Assembly (NCBI GenBank): GCA_965242745.1
Contig: CBDETG010000095.1
Location: forward strand, 1 to 64,000
Length of the DNA: 64,000 bases
DNA from: JABAAI01 sp965242745
GTDB taxonomy: Bacteria; Spirochaetota; Leptospiria; Leptospirales; Leptonemataceae
Direction: 5' to 3'
In this document: in pieces, positions 45,761-54,244 of the stretch
Numbering within the stretch: the first letter of the stretch is position 1
Layout: each line of letters opens with the position of its first letter
Notes under the pieces: generated by a model
What the model saw: the letters and a program-made list of their open reading frames with translations, nothing else
The model's database searches: none
What the model was told of the DNA's origin: nothing
Position numbers and translations under genes: made by a program

Positions 45761-45843
45761 GACTTGTGATCTTTTTTAGAGAGCTGCATTTAGAGCCGGT
45801 TTCAAAACTAGGCTCAGCATGGATGTACTTTTGAGACCACTTC
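45761..45843 (-). terminator. Hairpin between the membrane protein gene and gcvP
   Basis: On the minus strand GGTCTCAAAA (about 45835-45826) pairs with TTTTGAAACC (about 45798-45789) with one mismatch. The start of the element (AGAAGTGGTCTCAAAA) recurs near 20,977 and, partly, near 33,000 and 47,530. It may be a terminator or a dispersed short repeat. Confidence 0.4.
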
Positions 45844-46710
45844 TTAGAGGACTTCAAATTCCTTGCTTTGCAAGACTTCTCCCTTATGATCTACGATTTC
45901 CAAGCTGTATTTGCCGACTTCCAGGGGCCCCATGAAATAGATATAATTTACGCTCTGCGGTTTCTTGCGCCCCAGTACAGCTTCTTCCTTTCTGCTGTCT
46001 CCTGTGAGCTTATAGATTTGGATGCGTAAATAATCCGTGTCCAGCTTAGTATCTTCCCATTGGAAGCGAATGTAAACCGGCTGACTTGCGCTTACCTGAA
46101 TTTCGGAATTGCCTGCGAGCTCTGCAAGCTTTGCTTCATCAATATACTCATTTGCGATAGCCAGTTTGTAATGCGGCGCATACAAAAAAGTATAGCAACG
46201 GTAACTGCCATAGACAAGGGCAAGGCTGGCTAGGATAATAAGCAGGGTCTTAGGGATAAGGCGCAGCATAGAAGAGCTGTTCCCCTTTTCGATATAGTCT
46301 TCCAGACGCACATCACTGTTTACATTATATATTGGTTTTCCAGGGCGGGATTGTTCTGCTGCGCTCTCCATGTTTTCTTCTTGCTGCATCTCCGGTTTTG
46401 CAATTTGCTTGTCTTGAAGGGCAGGGGACCTCTTCTCTTGCTGAGTGTCTAGATCAAATTCTTTTTTGCCATGAGGATGGGCAGCATCACTCATAGACTC
46501 ATCTCTTTGCTGCCCCGTGCCTGCCTTGCTTTGTGATGCGCTCTGGTCCCTGTTTTCTTTGTAAGTTTTGCCGTCTTCCTCCATTCCATCGAGCAGATTT
46601 CCCATAGCTGCTGCCGTAGCGGGGCTCTTCCCCGGCTCTTGGCTTTGCGCAAGTCTCTCCTCAGCTTGGCGCATTGCTGCTGCTTCTAATTTATCTTTTT
46701 TGGATTTCAT
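45844..46710 (-). CDS. Membrane-anchored protein with disordered cytosolic region, partner of ParA-like protein
   Basis: The 288-residue protein has a long charged, low-complexity N-terminus (residues 1-150, Gln/Glu/Ser-rich). One transmembrane helix follows (TLLIILASLALVYGSYRCYTF), then an extracytoplasmic beta-rich domain (about 100 residues, VYIRFQWEDTKLDTDYLRIQIYK). Its start overlaps the 3' end of the ParA gene by 20 bp, so the two are coupled. The layout suggests an anchor for a ParA/MinD-type ATPase positioning system. No family recognised. Confidence 0.65.
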   Translation of the reverse strand: MKSKKDKLEAAAMRQAEERLAQSQEPGKSPATAAAMGNLLDGMEEDGKTYKENRDQSASQSKAGTGQQRDESMSDAAHPHGKKEFDLDTQQEKRSPALQDKQIAKPEMQQEENMESAAEQSRPGKPIYNVNSDVRLEDYIEKGNSSSMLRLIPKTLLIILASLALVYGSYRCYTFLYAPHYKLAIANEYIDEAKLAELAGNSEIQVSASQPVYIRFQWEDTKLDTDYLRIQIYKLTGDSRKEEAVLGRKKPQSVNYIYFMGPLEVGKYSLEIVDHKGEVLQSKEFEVL

Positions 46711-47497
46711 CTAGAAGTTCCTCAGTAAACTGTTTGTACTCTTTGGCTGCTTTAGAATGCGCTTTGTATTCAAAAATACTTTTACAGAACAAATGCGCTT
46801 CTTCTAAAGCTACAGAGGCGCTGATACGGGATGCAAATAGAGGCACGTACTGCTGGATAGGCTGGATAATGGCCTTAGAAATGGAAGTCCGGGCTTTATA
46901 CATGGTCAGCAAAGAGCCTAAGATCACAAGCTCAGGATGAAAACGTTTTTGTATAGTACGGTGTGTTTCCAGAATAGAGACCAAGCCGTCCAAGGAAAAC
47001 TTAGCAGCTTGCAGGGGAATGATCAAATAGTCAGAGCATACGAAAGCATTGACTGTCAAGAGACCCAGATTGGGGGGGCAGTCAATGACAATCAAATCGT
47101 AGCATTGCCTCCCCTGCTCTAAGGAGATACTTTCTTCCTTTTTCAAAGAAGCCAGAGAATCTTGCAAGCAGAAAAAACCATCTACCACGCCTGCCAAAAG
47201 ACTTTCCAACTCCGCAAGACGCATATGGGCAGGGAGCAAGTCCAGGCCAGAGATGCGGGTGCTATGAAGCAGATTTTTGGCTTGCGTCCTTTCCTTAAAG
47301 ATTTGGTAAACAGATTCGTGGGCAGAGAGCTGGTCTTCCGCTAAAAAGATGGATGAGCTATTCCTTTGGGCATCCAGGTCGATGAGTAAGGTTTTATGGC
47401 CCTTCTGCGCCAGTCCTACTGACACATTGACAGCTGTGGTAGTTTTGCCTACGCCCCCTTTCTGGTTTGCAATACACAAGATGTAAGTCTTTTTCAT
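46691..47497 (-). CDS. ParA/MinD-family ATPase
   Basis: The 268-residue P-loop protein carries the deviant Walker A KGGVGKTTTAVN, a LIDLDAQRNSS switch, and a VIDCPPNLGLLT Walker B. These proteins form dynamic gradients that position DNA or protein cargo. No parB gene lies beside it. Its downstream partner is a membrane protein with a disordered tail, so it may place a membrane assembly, not a chromosome. The ATG at 47497 gives MKKTYILCIANQKGG, the canonical start. Confidence 0.93.
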   Translation of the reverse strand: MKKTYILCIANQKGGVGKTTTAVNVSVGLAQKGHKTLLIDLDAQRNSSSIFLAEDQLSAHESVYQIFKERTQAKNLLHSTRISGLDLLPAHMRLAELESLLAGVVDGFFCLQDSLASLKKEESISLEQGRQCYDLIVIDCPPNLGLLTVNAFVCSDYLIIPLQAAKFSLDGLVSILETHRTIQKRFHPELVILGSLLTMYKARTSISKAIIQPIQQYVPLFASRISASVALEEAHLFCKSIFEYKAHSKAAKEYKQFTEELLDEIQKR

Positions 47498-47597
47498 AGC
47501 AAAGCAAAGCAGACTCTAAGCCTAAAAAGAGCTGGTCTCAAACAAAAGCCCCGATGGGATCTCAAGAAAACATGGCAAGACTGCTTTTGCTTGTTGT

Positions 47598-48194
47598 TTA
47601 GGTTTGTACGGCTTTGGCCCAAGGATTCTCTGCGGATGGATCAAAGATAAAGGCGATCTCAGAGAGCTCTTTTCTACCCGAAGGCTTTTGCGCTCTCTGC
47701 CTGAGGCTCTCAGGCAAAGCCCCGATGTCACCCGGATAGCCCACTGCTACTGCCGTCAGGGCTTCAAAGTCCTCTGGCAGTTGGAGCAGCTCGCCTGCGC
47801 GTTTTGGGTCAAAGCCTGCCATTTGGTGTAAAACCAAGCCTTCCTGCGTCGCATGCAAAGAGAAAAAGGCAAGGGCCTGGCCCAGATCATAGAAGGCATG
47901 TTTGTTGGCTTTCCCATTATAGCTGAAGGTTTTTTTAGCTATGGCCAGCATCAAAAGAGGGGCCTTTTTGGCCCAAAGCTGGTTGCCTTCAAACAAACAG
48001 GAAAGGATCAGGTCGAATGCTTTGGGATGCTCCTGCCGAGAAGCAAAAACAAAACGCCATGGCTGCTCATTAAAGGAAGAAGGGGCCCAGCGTGCAGATT
48101 CCATAAGCTTTGCCATAAGCTTGGTGTCTATGGGGTCTGGCAGAAAGGCAAGAGCGCTTCGCCGCTTTTGTATGAGCTCTTCTATTTGCGACAT
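47598..48194 (-). CDS. Nitroreductase family FMN protein
   Basis: The roughly 198-residue flavoprotein starts at the ATG at 48194 (MSQIEELIQKRRS), better than an upstream one that adds 20 atypical residues. Family features are the FMN-contact RRS, WAPSSFNEQPWRF, DLGQALAFFSLHAT and ALTAVAVGYPGD. Such enzymes use NAD(P)H to reduce nitro, quinone or similar substrates; the physiological one is unknown. It is a stand-alone gene. Confidence 0.88.
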   Translation of the reverse strand: MSQIEELIQKRRSALAFLPDPIDTKLMAKLMESARWAPSSFNEQPWRFVFASRQEHPKAFDLILSCLFEGNQLWAKKAPLLMLAIAKKTFSYNGKANKHAFYDLGQALAFFSLHATQEGLVLHQMAGFDPKRAGELLQLPEDFEALTAVAVGYPGDIGALPESLRQRAQKPSGRKELSEIAFIFDPSAENPWAKAVQT

Positions 48195-48401
48195 ACTGTG
48201 GGCATTATTCCGCATGCCTTGCGCATTGTCAATGAGAATCGTATAAGCAGGCAAAAGACCGCCGGCTAAGGCAAGACTTGTACTTTGCCTGCAAGAGCTG
48301 ACGTGCGCAATTGGAAAGCTGCTGCGCTTTGGACCTTTGCTGTTGTCTGGACTGGGAATTGTTCCTAAACAAGGCGCGGGTTTTTAAAATAAGCTTGCTA
48401 T

Positions 48402-48430
48402 TTGCATATCGTCTTAGTGTTTTGTATATA
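48402..48430 (+). promoter_or_regulatory. Leaderless-type promoter of lipoprotein gene 1
   Basis: TTGCAT (48402-48407), 17-nt spacer, TATATA (48425-48430). The ATG at 48439 is 8 nt further, with no ribosome-binding site. Confidence 0.6.
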
Positions 48431-48438
48431 AAACGCAA

Positions 48439-49242
48439 ATGAAATACAAAGCCCTTTTATGTATGAGCTTGGCTTTCTTGGCCTGCAGCAGCGCAGAAGA
48501 GGAAGCAGACAGCGCGCTTGCCTTTGAGATCTGCAAGGCTGGGAACTATGATCAGGACAAGGATGGCCTTATAGATTATACTCTGGCATGCTACGACAAG
48601 AGCAGCCTCGCAGCGCGCACTATTTATGACAAAGATGGAGTAAAAAAGGAGCATGTCATTTTCTACGAGAATGGCTATAGGCAAAGGCTTACGCAATATC
48701 ATGCCAATGGCATGGCAAGCCAAGACATCACATACTACGAAAGTGGTCATCGCAAGGCTCTGCTCGGCTATTCCAGCGCTGGCATGAAGCAAATAGAAAA
48801 CACCTACTACGAGCGCAGCAATAAGCTCTCACGCCACATCACGTATTATCCTGACAGCACAAGGAAATGGATGGAAGTTCTATACTGGGAAAAGGTCACA
48901 AAGGACACGCAGAATTACTACGATTGCAAAGATAAACCTGGGGAGCCGTGGTCGCGATTTGACACGAGCATAAACAAGGCTCTGACATGCTATCGCGAGG
49001 ATGACACAAAACGTTTAGAGTGGACCTTCCGGGAAAGCGATGGCAGTCGGAAGACAACAATATACTATAACGAAGAAGGAGCAAAAGAGGCTGGCTATCC
49101 ACAATGCGATGGCCCGCCCGTAGTAGTAGAATGTCCATCACACATCACCGCAGAGGGCGCACGGTGCTTCGCCGATTCGCGTGTAAGCTGCACAATACCT
49201 GAACATGGCTGTGATGAAAGCAGCAGCACCTGCATTAGATAG
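48439..49242 (+). CDS. MORN-like repeat lipoprotein 1
   Basis: The 267-residue protein starts with a lipoprotein signal (LLCMSLAFLAC lipobox, Cys as +1). A KDGLIDYTLACYD calcium-loop-like motif and MORN_2-type repeats follow (YENGYRQRLTQYHANGMAS, YYESGHRKALLGYSSAGM, YYPDSTRKWMEV). The end is a Cys-rich tail. MORN_2 repeats resemble those of the YwqK-type antitoxins, but the exported lipoprotein context differs. It is the first of two tandem copies, 919 bp apart. Confidence 0.8.
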   Translation: MKYKALLCMSLAFLACSSAEEEADSALAFEICKAGNYDQDKDGLIDYTLACYDKSSLAARTIYDKDGVKKEHVIFYENGYRQRLTQYHANGMASQDITYYESGHRKALLGYSSAGMKQIENTYYERSNKLSRHITYYPDSTRKWMEVLYWEKVTKDTQNYYDCKDKPGEPWSRFDTSINKALTCYREDDTKRLEWTFRESDGSRKTTIYYNEEGAKEAGYPQCDGPPVVVECPSHITAEGARCFADSRVSCTIPEHGCDESSSTCIR

Positions 49243-49320
49243 CGCAAGGCTGCGTTACTATAAAGAGAGCCCTCAGTTTCTCACAGCAAAGCCCATACAG
49301 ATTAGAAATAAACTTGCTAT

Positions 49321-49349
49321 TTGCATATCGTCTTAGTGTTTTGTATATA
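49321..49349 (+). promoter_or_regulatory. Leaderless-type promoter of lipoprotein gene 2
   Basis: Identical to the promoter of gene 1 (TTGCAT, 17 nt, TATATA, 8 nt to ATG). The duplication includes the promoter from about 49,314 onward. Confidence 0.6.
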
Positions 49350-49357
49350 AAACGCAA

Positions 49358-50149
49358 ATGAAATACAAAGCCCTTTTATGTATGAGCTTGGCTTTCTTGG
49401 CCTGCAGCAGCGCAGAAGAGGAAGCAGACAGCGCGCTTGCCCTTGACATCTGCAAGGCTGGGAACTATGATCAGGACAAGGATGGCGTGATAGATTATAC
49501 TCTGGCATGCTACGACAAGAGCAGCCTCGCAGCGCGCACTATTTATGACAAAGATGGAGTAAAAAAGGAGCATGTCATTTTCTACGAGAATGGCTATAGG
49601 CAAAGGCTTACGCAATACCATGCCAATGGCATGGCAAGCCAAGACATCACATACTACGAAAGTGGTCATCGCAAGGCTCTGCTCGGCTATTCCAGCGCTG
49701 GCATGAAGCAAATAGAAAACACCTACTACGAGCGCAGCAATAAGCTCTCACGCCACATCACGTATTATCCTGACAGCACAAGGAAATGGATGGAAGTTCT
49801 ATACTGGGAAAAGGTCACAAAGGACCCGCAAGGGTACTACGATTGCAAAGAACAGATATGGTCGCGATTTGACACGAGCCTAAACAAGGCTGTGATATGC
49901 TACCGCGAGAATGGCGCAAAACGTTTAGAGTGGACCTTCCGGGAAAGCGATGGCAGTCGGAAGACAACAATATACTATAACGAAGAAGGAGCAAAAGAGG
50001 CTGGCTATCCACATTGTCATGGCCCGTCCGTACAAGTAGAATGTCCGGTACACAACGCCGAAAACGGCGAAATTTGCACAGACAGTCAGGATGAAAGCTG
50101 CACAATATCTAAGTACGGCTGTGATGAAAACAGCAGCGCTTGCATGTGA
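49358..50149 (+). CDS. MORN-like repeat lipoprotein 2
   Basis: A near-identical copy of the previous gene through about 450 bp of the MORN region, diverging in the middle (around the KDPQGYYDCKEQI segment, with a 12-bp deletion) and in the Cys-rich C-terminus. Differential divergence suggests the C-terminal part is evolving faster or recombining. Signal and lipobox are the same. It is expressed from its own copy of the promoter. Confidence 0.8.
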   Translation: MKYKALLCMSLAFLACSSAEEEADSALALDICKAGNYDQDKDGVIDYTLACYDKSSLAARTIYDKDGVKKEHVIFYENGYRQRLTQYHANGMASQDITYYESGHRKALLGYSSAGMKQIENTYYERSNKLSRHITYYPDSTRKWMEVLYWEKVTKDPQGYYDCKEQIWSRFDTSLNKAVICYRENGAKRLEWTFRESDGSRKTTIYYNEEGAKEAGYPHCHGPSVQVECPVHNAENGEICTDSQDESCTISKYGCDENSSACM

Positions 50150-50358
50150 CCCGGAGCGCCATGGCAGATTAGGTATACTTTCCCAGGCAAAACGCTCTAT
50201 AAACATATTTCAAAAAAGGATGTGTGCAAGACGGCAGCTAACGTAAATTCCATGCACAGGATGGAAGGAGCAGCCGGGGGTTTAGAGCCAAAATTTGCTA
50301 AAAGTGTCCTAGTCAGCCTGAAGGATCAGATCAGGCAAAATCAGTTTTTTATTTTAGC

Positions 50359-50388
50359 TTGCATATATAAATGCCCCGCCCGTATTAT
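50359..50388 (+). promoter_or_regulatory. Short-leader promoter of the relic restriction gene
   Basis: TTGCAT (50359-50364), 18-nt spacer, TATTAT (50383-50388), 11 nt before the GTG at 50400. It resembles the two lipoprotein promoters. Nothing else was recognised in 50,150-50,358. Confidence 0.45.
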
Positions 50389-50399
50389 ATAAAAGCTAA

Positions 50400-50669
50400 G
50401 TGAACAGGAAAGAAGGCAAAACACTCTTAGAGAGCAAAGTCAATGATTTTGCAAAAAATGAAAAACAATATTTAAGCCGAAGCTTCGGGGAAACTGAAAA
50501 TCGAGATAGATTCATCGACCCTTTCTTTAAAGCTCTTGGCTGGGATTTTGGGCAGACCCATATTTCGCGGCATTTATGGGATGTGCATCGGGAATTGTTA
50601 GAACGTTTTGAAAAAGAGAAGCTGAACATATTCTTGAGAAAAAAATGGGTATTTTTTCCCTCAACCTGA
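50400..50669 (+). pseudogene. N-terminal remnant of a type IIG-like restriction-modification enzyme
   Basis: From a GTG at 50400 the protein reads NDFAKNEKQYL, then FIDPFFKALGWDF, the start of Eco57I-like restriction-methylase proteins (NE..Y....RR.FIDPFF..LGW). It stops after 89 residues with no catalytic motifs. The last 10 residues are out of register with the domain that follows in the other frame. It is therefore a truncated relic. Confidence 0.6.
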
Positions 50670-50928
50670 AGTTGAAGAGTTACATTTTATTTCCAATATT
50701 TACCAGGTCAGGCATTTTGAAAATAACCTTAGGCTTAAAAAAAGAATGAGCGGCGGGCCTTTTGCTGATCCTTTCGTTATAGCAAAAGCCAAGTGTCAAA
50801 ATGCAGTTGTTGTTAGCGAAGAAAAGTTTAAAGAAGGCGGGGCAAGCATTCCCAATATTTGCAAATACTTCAAAATCGAATTTACAAATTTAGAAGGCCT
50901 AATGGCAAAGGAAAATTGGGTCTTCTAG
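50638..50928 (+). pseudogene. C-terminal remnant of a DUF4411 (PIN-like) protein
   Basis: This frame has no start before the TGA at 50635. It encodes the second half of a DUF4411 PIN-like domain: FADPFVIAKAKCQNAVVV (acidic residue region), then IPNICKYFKIEF and a C-terminal ENWVF. DUF4411 proteins are PIN-type nucleases or toxins often paired with a small partner. Lying fused to the restriction-enzyme remnant by a junction near 50,640, it is a scar of a deletion that joined two defence-type genes. Confidence 0.6.
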
Positions 50929-51159
50929 TTACATTTTAAGAAAAGACGCCCCACATACGCGCCAGCTTGGCCTGCTGTTTCAAATGTGCAAAGTTTTCTA
51001 TATATATTCAGTTTTTGTTCGTCTGTAGCAAAAGCGTAAAAAAAGTGTTGTCGTATGTAGAGAATTTGTATATGTTACGTAATAGTTACTTAAGAAAAAG
51101 ATTGCGGCTTATGCTGCGCTCTTTCTTAAACTTATTCCTAAAGTGAGGAGGATTGTAAG

Positions 51160-53688
51160 ATGAAAATGAAGAAGGAACGTAGGTTACTTTTTTGTATTTT
51201 GGTAGGGTGTGTGTTCGGGGCTGTGTCCTCTTGCACTGACACCGATTCCAAAGGAGAAACAGGGAATCTTCGCTCAGAGCAGGTAGTTGGCGTGCCGGTG
51301 AAGCTGAGTGATTTGCCTGAGGAAAATTACCACCATGTTCTAAGGTCGGCTTGGGAGGCAAGGCGTCTTTATGGTGATAGTTACTTTCCATCAAATCTGC
51401 AGAGCTATATTGCTCAGCAGGAACAGGAGCAGACGGTGCAGGGGGCTTATGCCTTGCGTGCGCATGCTATGTTTGTGGAGAGCGCTTGTGGTGATAAGCT
51501 CGAAGATGAGGCAAAGCAGCCTACTGTTTTCACATTAGAGGTAGGTCCGCTTTGGAGGCAAAGACATGCTGAAAGCGTCTGCCCCACAGCCTGCTTTTTT
51601 GATGAGAAGGCGGAATGGACGGGTCATTGGTGGACTACCATATGGAACGAGATGTCTGTATGCGAGTGCAAGAGGAAGCCAAAGCAAATTGTGAAGTTCA
51701 TGTTGGAGGTAGGTCCGCTTTGGAGACAAAGCCATGCACACAGAGTCTGTCCCACAGCCTGTCCTGCAGCTGGAGCGAAGTGGACGGGCCATTGGTGGAC
51801 TACTGTATGGAACGAGATGTCTGTATGCGAGTGTGAGCTGGATCGCGCCTCTCTGGATTTTCTGGCATTTTCTAATCTGACTTCTTCCTATCCTCGTGTA
51901 GCAGGGAGTGGAGGTGAGATTGTTTTGACTCCGGACGATGCCTATAATGCAGCCTCAGCTGTCTTCTTCGAAGCTCCACAAAAGGCTCCGTATACAGTTG
52001 AGTTTGAGTATCGCAGCTATGATGATGACAGGCATTTTGGTCCTTGGCAATCTGGTCATGGCGTGCATTTGCTTTTGGGAGTGAGTCGTGAAGCTATAGA
52101 TGCTTACAAGAGCTACTATGCAGGCCAGTCAGGCAGCGTGGATTGGGGCGAGAGAGCAGGTCTCTTGCTGGGAGGTAGTTTGCTGCATGCGGTGCATTTC
52201 AGGAATGTTGGCATTACTGAAGAAATAGTTTTATGGGATGGGGTGCATTGGGCGGGTAAGCAAATCGATTCTCAAGGCATTAGGCTCAAATCTGGCAGTT
52301 TGTGGCAGGGTGAGGTCTTGGCTGATGCGAGTGAGTTGCCCCGTAATGGTAAGTGGCAGAAGGTACGCGTGCAGGTGCGCAAGTCTTCTGTGATCATTTC
52401 CAAAGATGGCAGGCAGATTGCAGCTCAGCATACAAATCCGCACATAGGCGAGGGCTACATAGGCTTTGCTGCTGGTAATGGTGAGGGAGACGGTGAGCAT
52501 CGTATCCGTAAGATCAAAATTATCAGTGAGCAGAAGAGTTGTTCTCGTCTTGCGCAGAGCAGCCAAGATGGTCCTGCAGTGCTGACCAGCAAGCCGGAGA
52601 ATAGGGATATTCTGGAGCGCTTGAGCACGGCGCCCAATACAGTGGACGGCGCAGCTCAGCCTTCGGAGGAAAACATTAAGGACACGGCTCAAGTGATTCA
52701 GGATTCCATATGCGAGGCTGTCGGTGCAGGCGCTCCTATTGCAAGCAGCGCAGAAGAGGAAGACGCAGGTCGGCCAGAATACTATGTGACTTTGAAAGCT
52801 GATTATGGTCTGGCCTTAGCTTCTCCTGATAAAAAGCTGGTGGCAAAGTCTAAGGGCTGGTCTCAGTTTGGTGATCCTAAGTTCTGGCAGGGAGGCGGCA
52901 ATGGAGGACAATTCGGCCAGACGCCGTATAGCTTTGTGCAGGCTCCTGCTGGCTCTGATTTCAGCAAAGAGGCCGGCGCCAAGTCTGTGTGTGATGACAT
53001 TTGCACCCTTGCAGAAGGCGAGTGGAATTACATTACAACAAGTGACGAGGCGAAGCTCTACTGCGCTTGTATTCTGAGGCGCTCTGATCGGTCTTTGGTC
53101 TTCCGGGCTTTTTCTAATCTTAGTCCCTACTATCCTAAGGTATCAGAAGATTTGTCTGAGTTGACTTTGATCCCTGATGATGCATACGGCGCTGGTAGTG
53201 TAGTTTTCTACAATGCGAAGCTGAGCGCTCCGTATAAGGTGAGCTTTGAATATCTGATACATGATAACGATGGCCCTGCAAGACCTGAGTGGAATGTTGC
53301 TGACGGTATTTCTGTGATCATCGGGAAGGATGTCTCTGGCTATATACATGGGGCGGAGATTCCAACAGGATACAAGCGTGCTGTCATTAGTGATGGCTCC
53401 GGCTATTCCGTGCATTTTGCCGTCTATGGTCCGAACAAGAGTCTTGATATACAGTCTGGTGATGGGAATATCCTAAGCACCATGATAGATAACAGCGTGT
53501 ATATTGATAATCAGTGGATTCGTGTAGAGATAGAAGTTCGCAAGGATGCAATCTTCGTGAAGAAGGGAGGCCGCCTTGTAGAGGCTAAGCATCTTCACAT
53601 ACAGGATGGCTATCTTGGTTTTGGCGCAGCCACAGGCGGCTCTGACGGGGAACACAAGATACGTAATATAAGCATCCAGCGTGACTAA
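51160..53688 (+). CDS. Lipoprotein with mannan-binding-lectin-like and L-type-lectin-like domains
   Basis: The ATG at 51160 follows GAGGAGG at 8 nt. The signal ends in a lipobox GAVSSC. Two near-identical modules with GPLWRQ.HA..VCP.AC and WTGHWWTT.WNEMSVCEC (about residues 125-225) match the Microcystis MVL/mannan-binding lectin type; a third degenerate one is near residue 600. Two roughly 210-residue domains with YPRV...LTPDDAYNAAS, and VQVRKSSVIISKDG and YIGFAAGNGEGDGEHRIRKI, look like L-type (legume-like) lectin domains. It should bind surface glycans. There are 842 residues. Nothing was recognised in 50,929-51,140 beyond A/T-rich promoter-like DNA. Confidence 0.8.
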   Translation: MKMKKERRLLFCILVGCVFGAVSSCTDTDSKGETGNLRSEQVVGVPVKLSDLPEENYHHVLRSAWEARRLYGDSYFPSNLQSYIAQQEQEQTVQGAYALRAHAMFVESACGDKLEDEAKQPTVFTLEVGPLWRQRHAESVCPTACFFDEKAEWTGHWWTTIWNEMSVCECKRKPKQIVKFMLEVGPLWRQSHAHRVCPTACPAAGAKWTGHWWTTVWNEMSVCECELDRASLDFLAFSNLTSSYPRVAGSGGEIVLTPDDAYNAASAVFFEAPQKAPYTVEFEYRSYDDDRHFGPWQSGHGVHLLLGVSREAIDAYKSYYAGQSGSVDWGERAGLLLGGSLLHAVHFRNVGITEEIVLWDGVHWAGKQIDSQGIRLKSGSLWQGEVLADASELPRNGKWQKVRVQVRKSSVIISKDGRQIAAQHTNPHIGEGYIGFAAGNGEGDGEHRIRKIKIISEQKSCSRLAQSSQDGPAVLTSKPENRDILERLSTAPNTVDGAAQPSEENIKDTAQVIQDSICEAVGAGAPIASSAEEEDAGRPEYYVTLKADYGLALASPDKKLVAKSKGWSQFGDPKFWQGGGNGGQFGQTPYSFVQAPAGSDFSKEAGAKSVCDDICTLAEGEWNYITTSDEAKLYCACILRRSDRSLVFRAFSNLSPYYPKVSEDLSELTLIPDDAYGAGSVVFYNAKLSAPYKVSFEYLIHDNDGPARPEWNVADGISVIIGKDVSGYIHGAEIPTGYKRAVISDGSGYSVHFAVYGPNKSLDIQSGDGNILSTMIDNSVYIDNQWIRVEIEVRKDAIFVKKGGRLVEAKHLHIQDGYLGFGAATGGSDGEHKIRNISIQRD

Positions 53689-53707
53689 ATCATCACCTTT
53701 GCTGCTC

Positions 53708-54154
53708 TTAGGCCTCGGCGCTGAGAAAAGTATTCTCACGCCGAGGCGCTCTGTTTACGGTATTTCTGAGGGCCTGCTTGGGCGCATATAAGCGCACTTC
53801 CTGCGTCTTATCTTCTGCTTTCATGCTCTCCAAGAGCTCTCGAATTCTGGCATTGCTGGCTTCCAGAAAATCCTGATTTGCCTGCACTTCTCTTTGTAAA
53901 AGCTCTGTAAGCTCCTTCATCTTGCCGCCTAGTTCTTCTAATACATGGGCTGCTTTTGCTTCCATTGTCGGCTTGTGTTTTTTGCAAAAGAGTGACTCCT
54001 CTAAGCTTGCCAGCTTCATAGCGCCTTGCTCTGATTGCAGGCTCAGGTCTTTTAGGAGCTTCCCATCTGCCTTACGTATAGCATGCCTTTTTTGCCTTTC
54101 TAGCTGCAGCAGGTTTTTGATGATCTCTATTTGCTTCTTGAGTATGTCCTGCAT
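53708..54154 (-). CDS. FlgN-like flagellar chaperone
   Basis: The 148-residue, strongly helical protein has an internal NQDFLEASNARIRELLESM motif like the C-terminal half of FlgN. Its leucine/glutamate heptads suit export-chaperone helices (FlgN escorts hook-associated proteins). The neighbours SPOR protein and coaE are not flagellar, so the assignment rests on sequence pattern only. An alternative is a generic coiled-coil protein. Confidence 0.5.
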   Translation of the reverse strand: MQDILKKQIEIIKNLLQLERQKRHAIRKADGKLLKDLSLQSEQGAMKLASLEESLFCKKHKPTMEAKAAHVLEELGGKMKELTELLQREVQANQDFLEASNARIRELLESMKAEDKTQEVRLYAPKQALRNTVNRAPRRENTFLSAEA

Positions 54155-54244
54155 GATCCTGCTTGCTCTTTCTTAATGTATTAACACAAGGCCTATAAAA
54201 ACATAGGAAGATTTGGCTTTTGTGCGCTTTGAGCGCAGAGCAGT

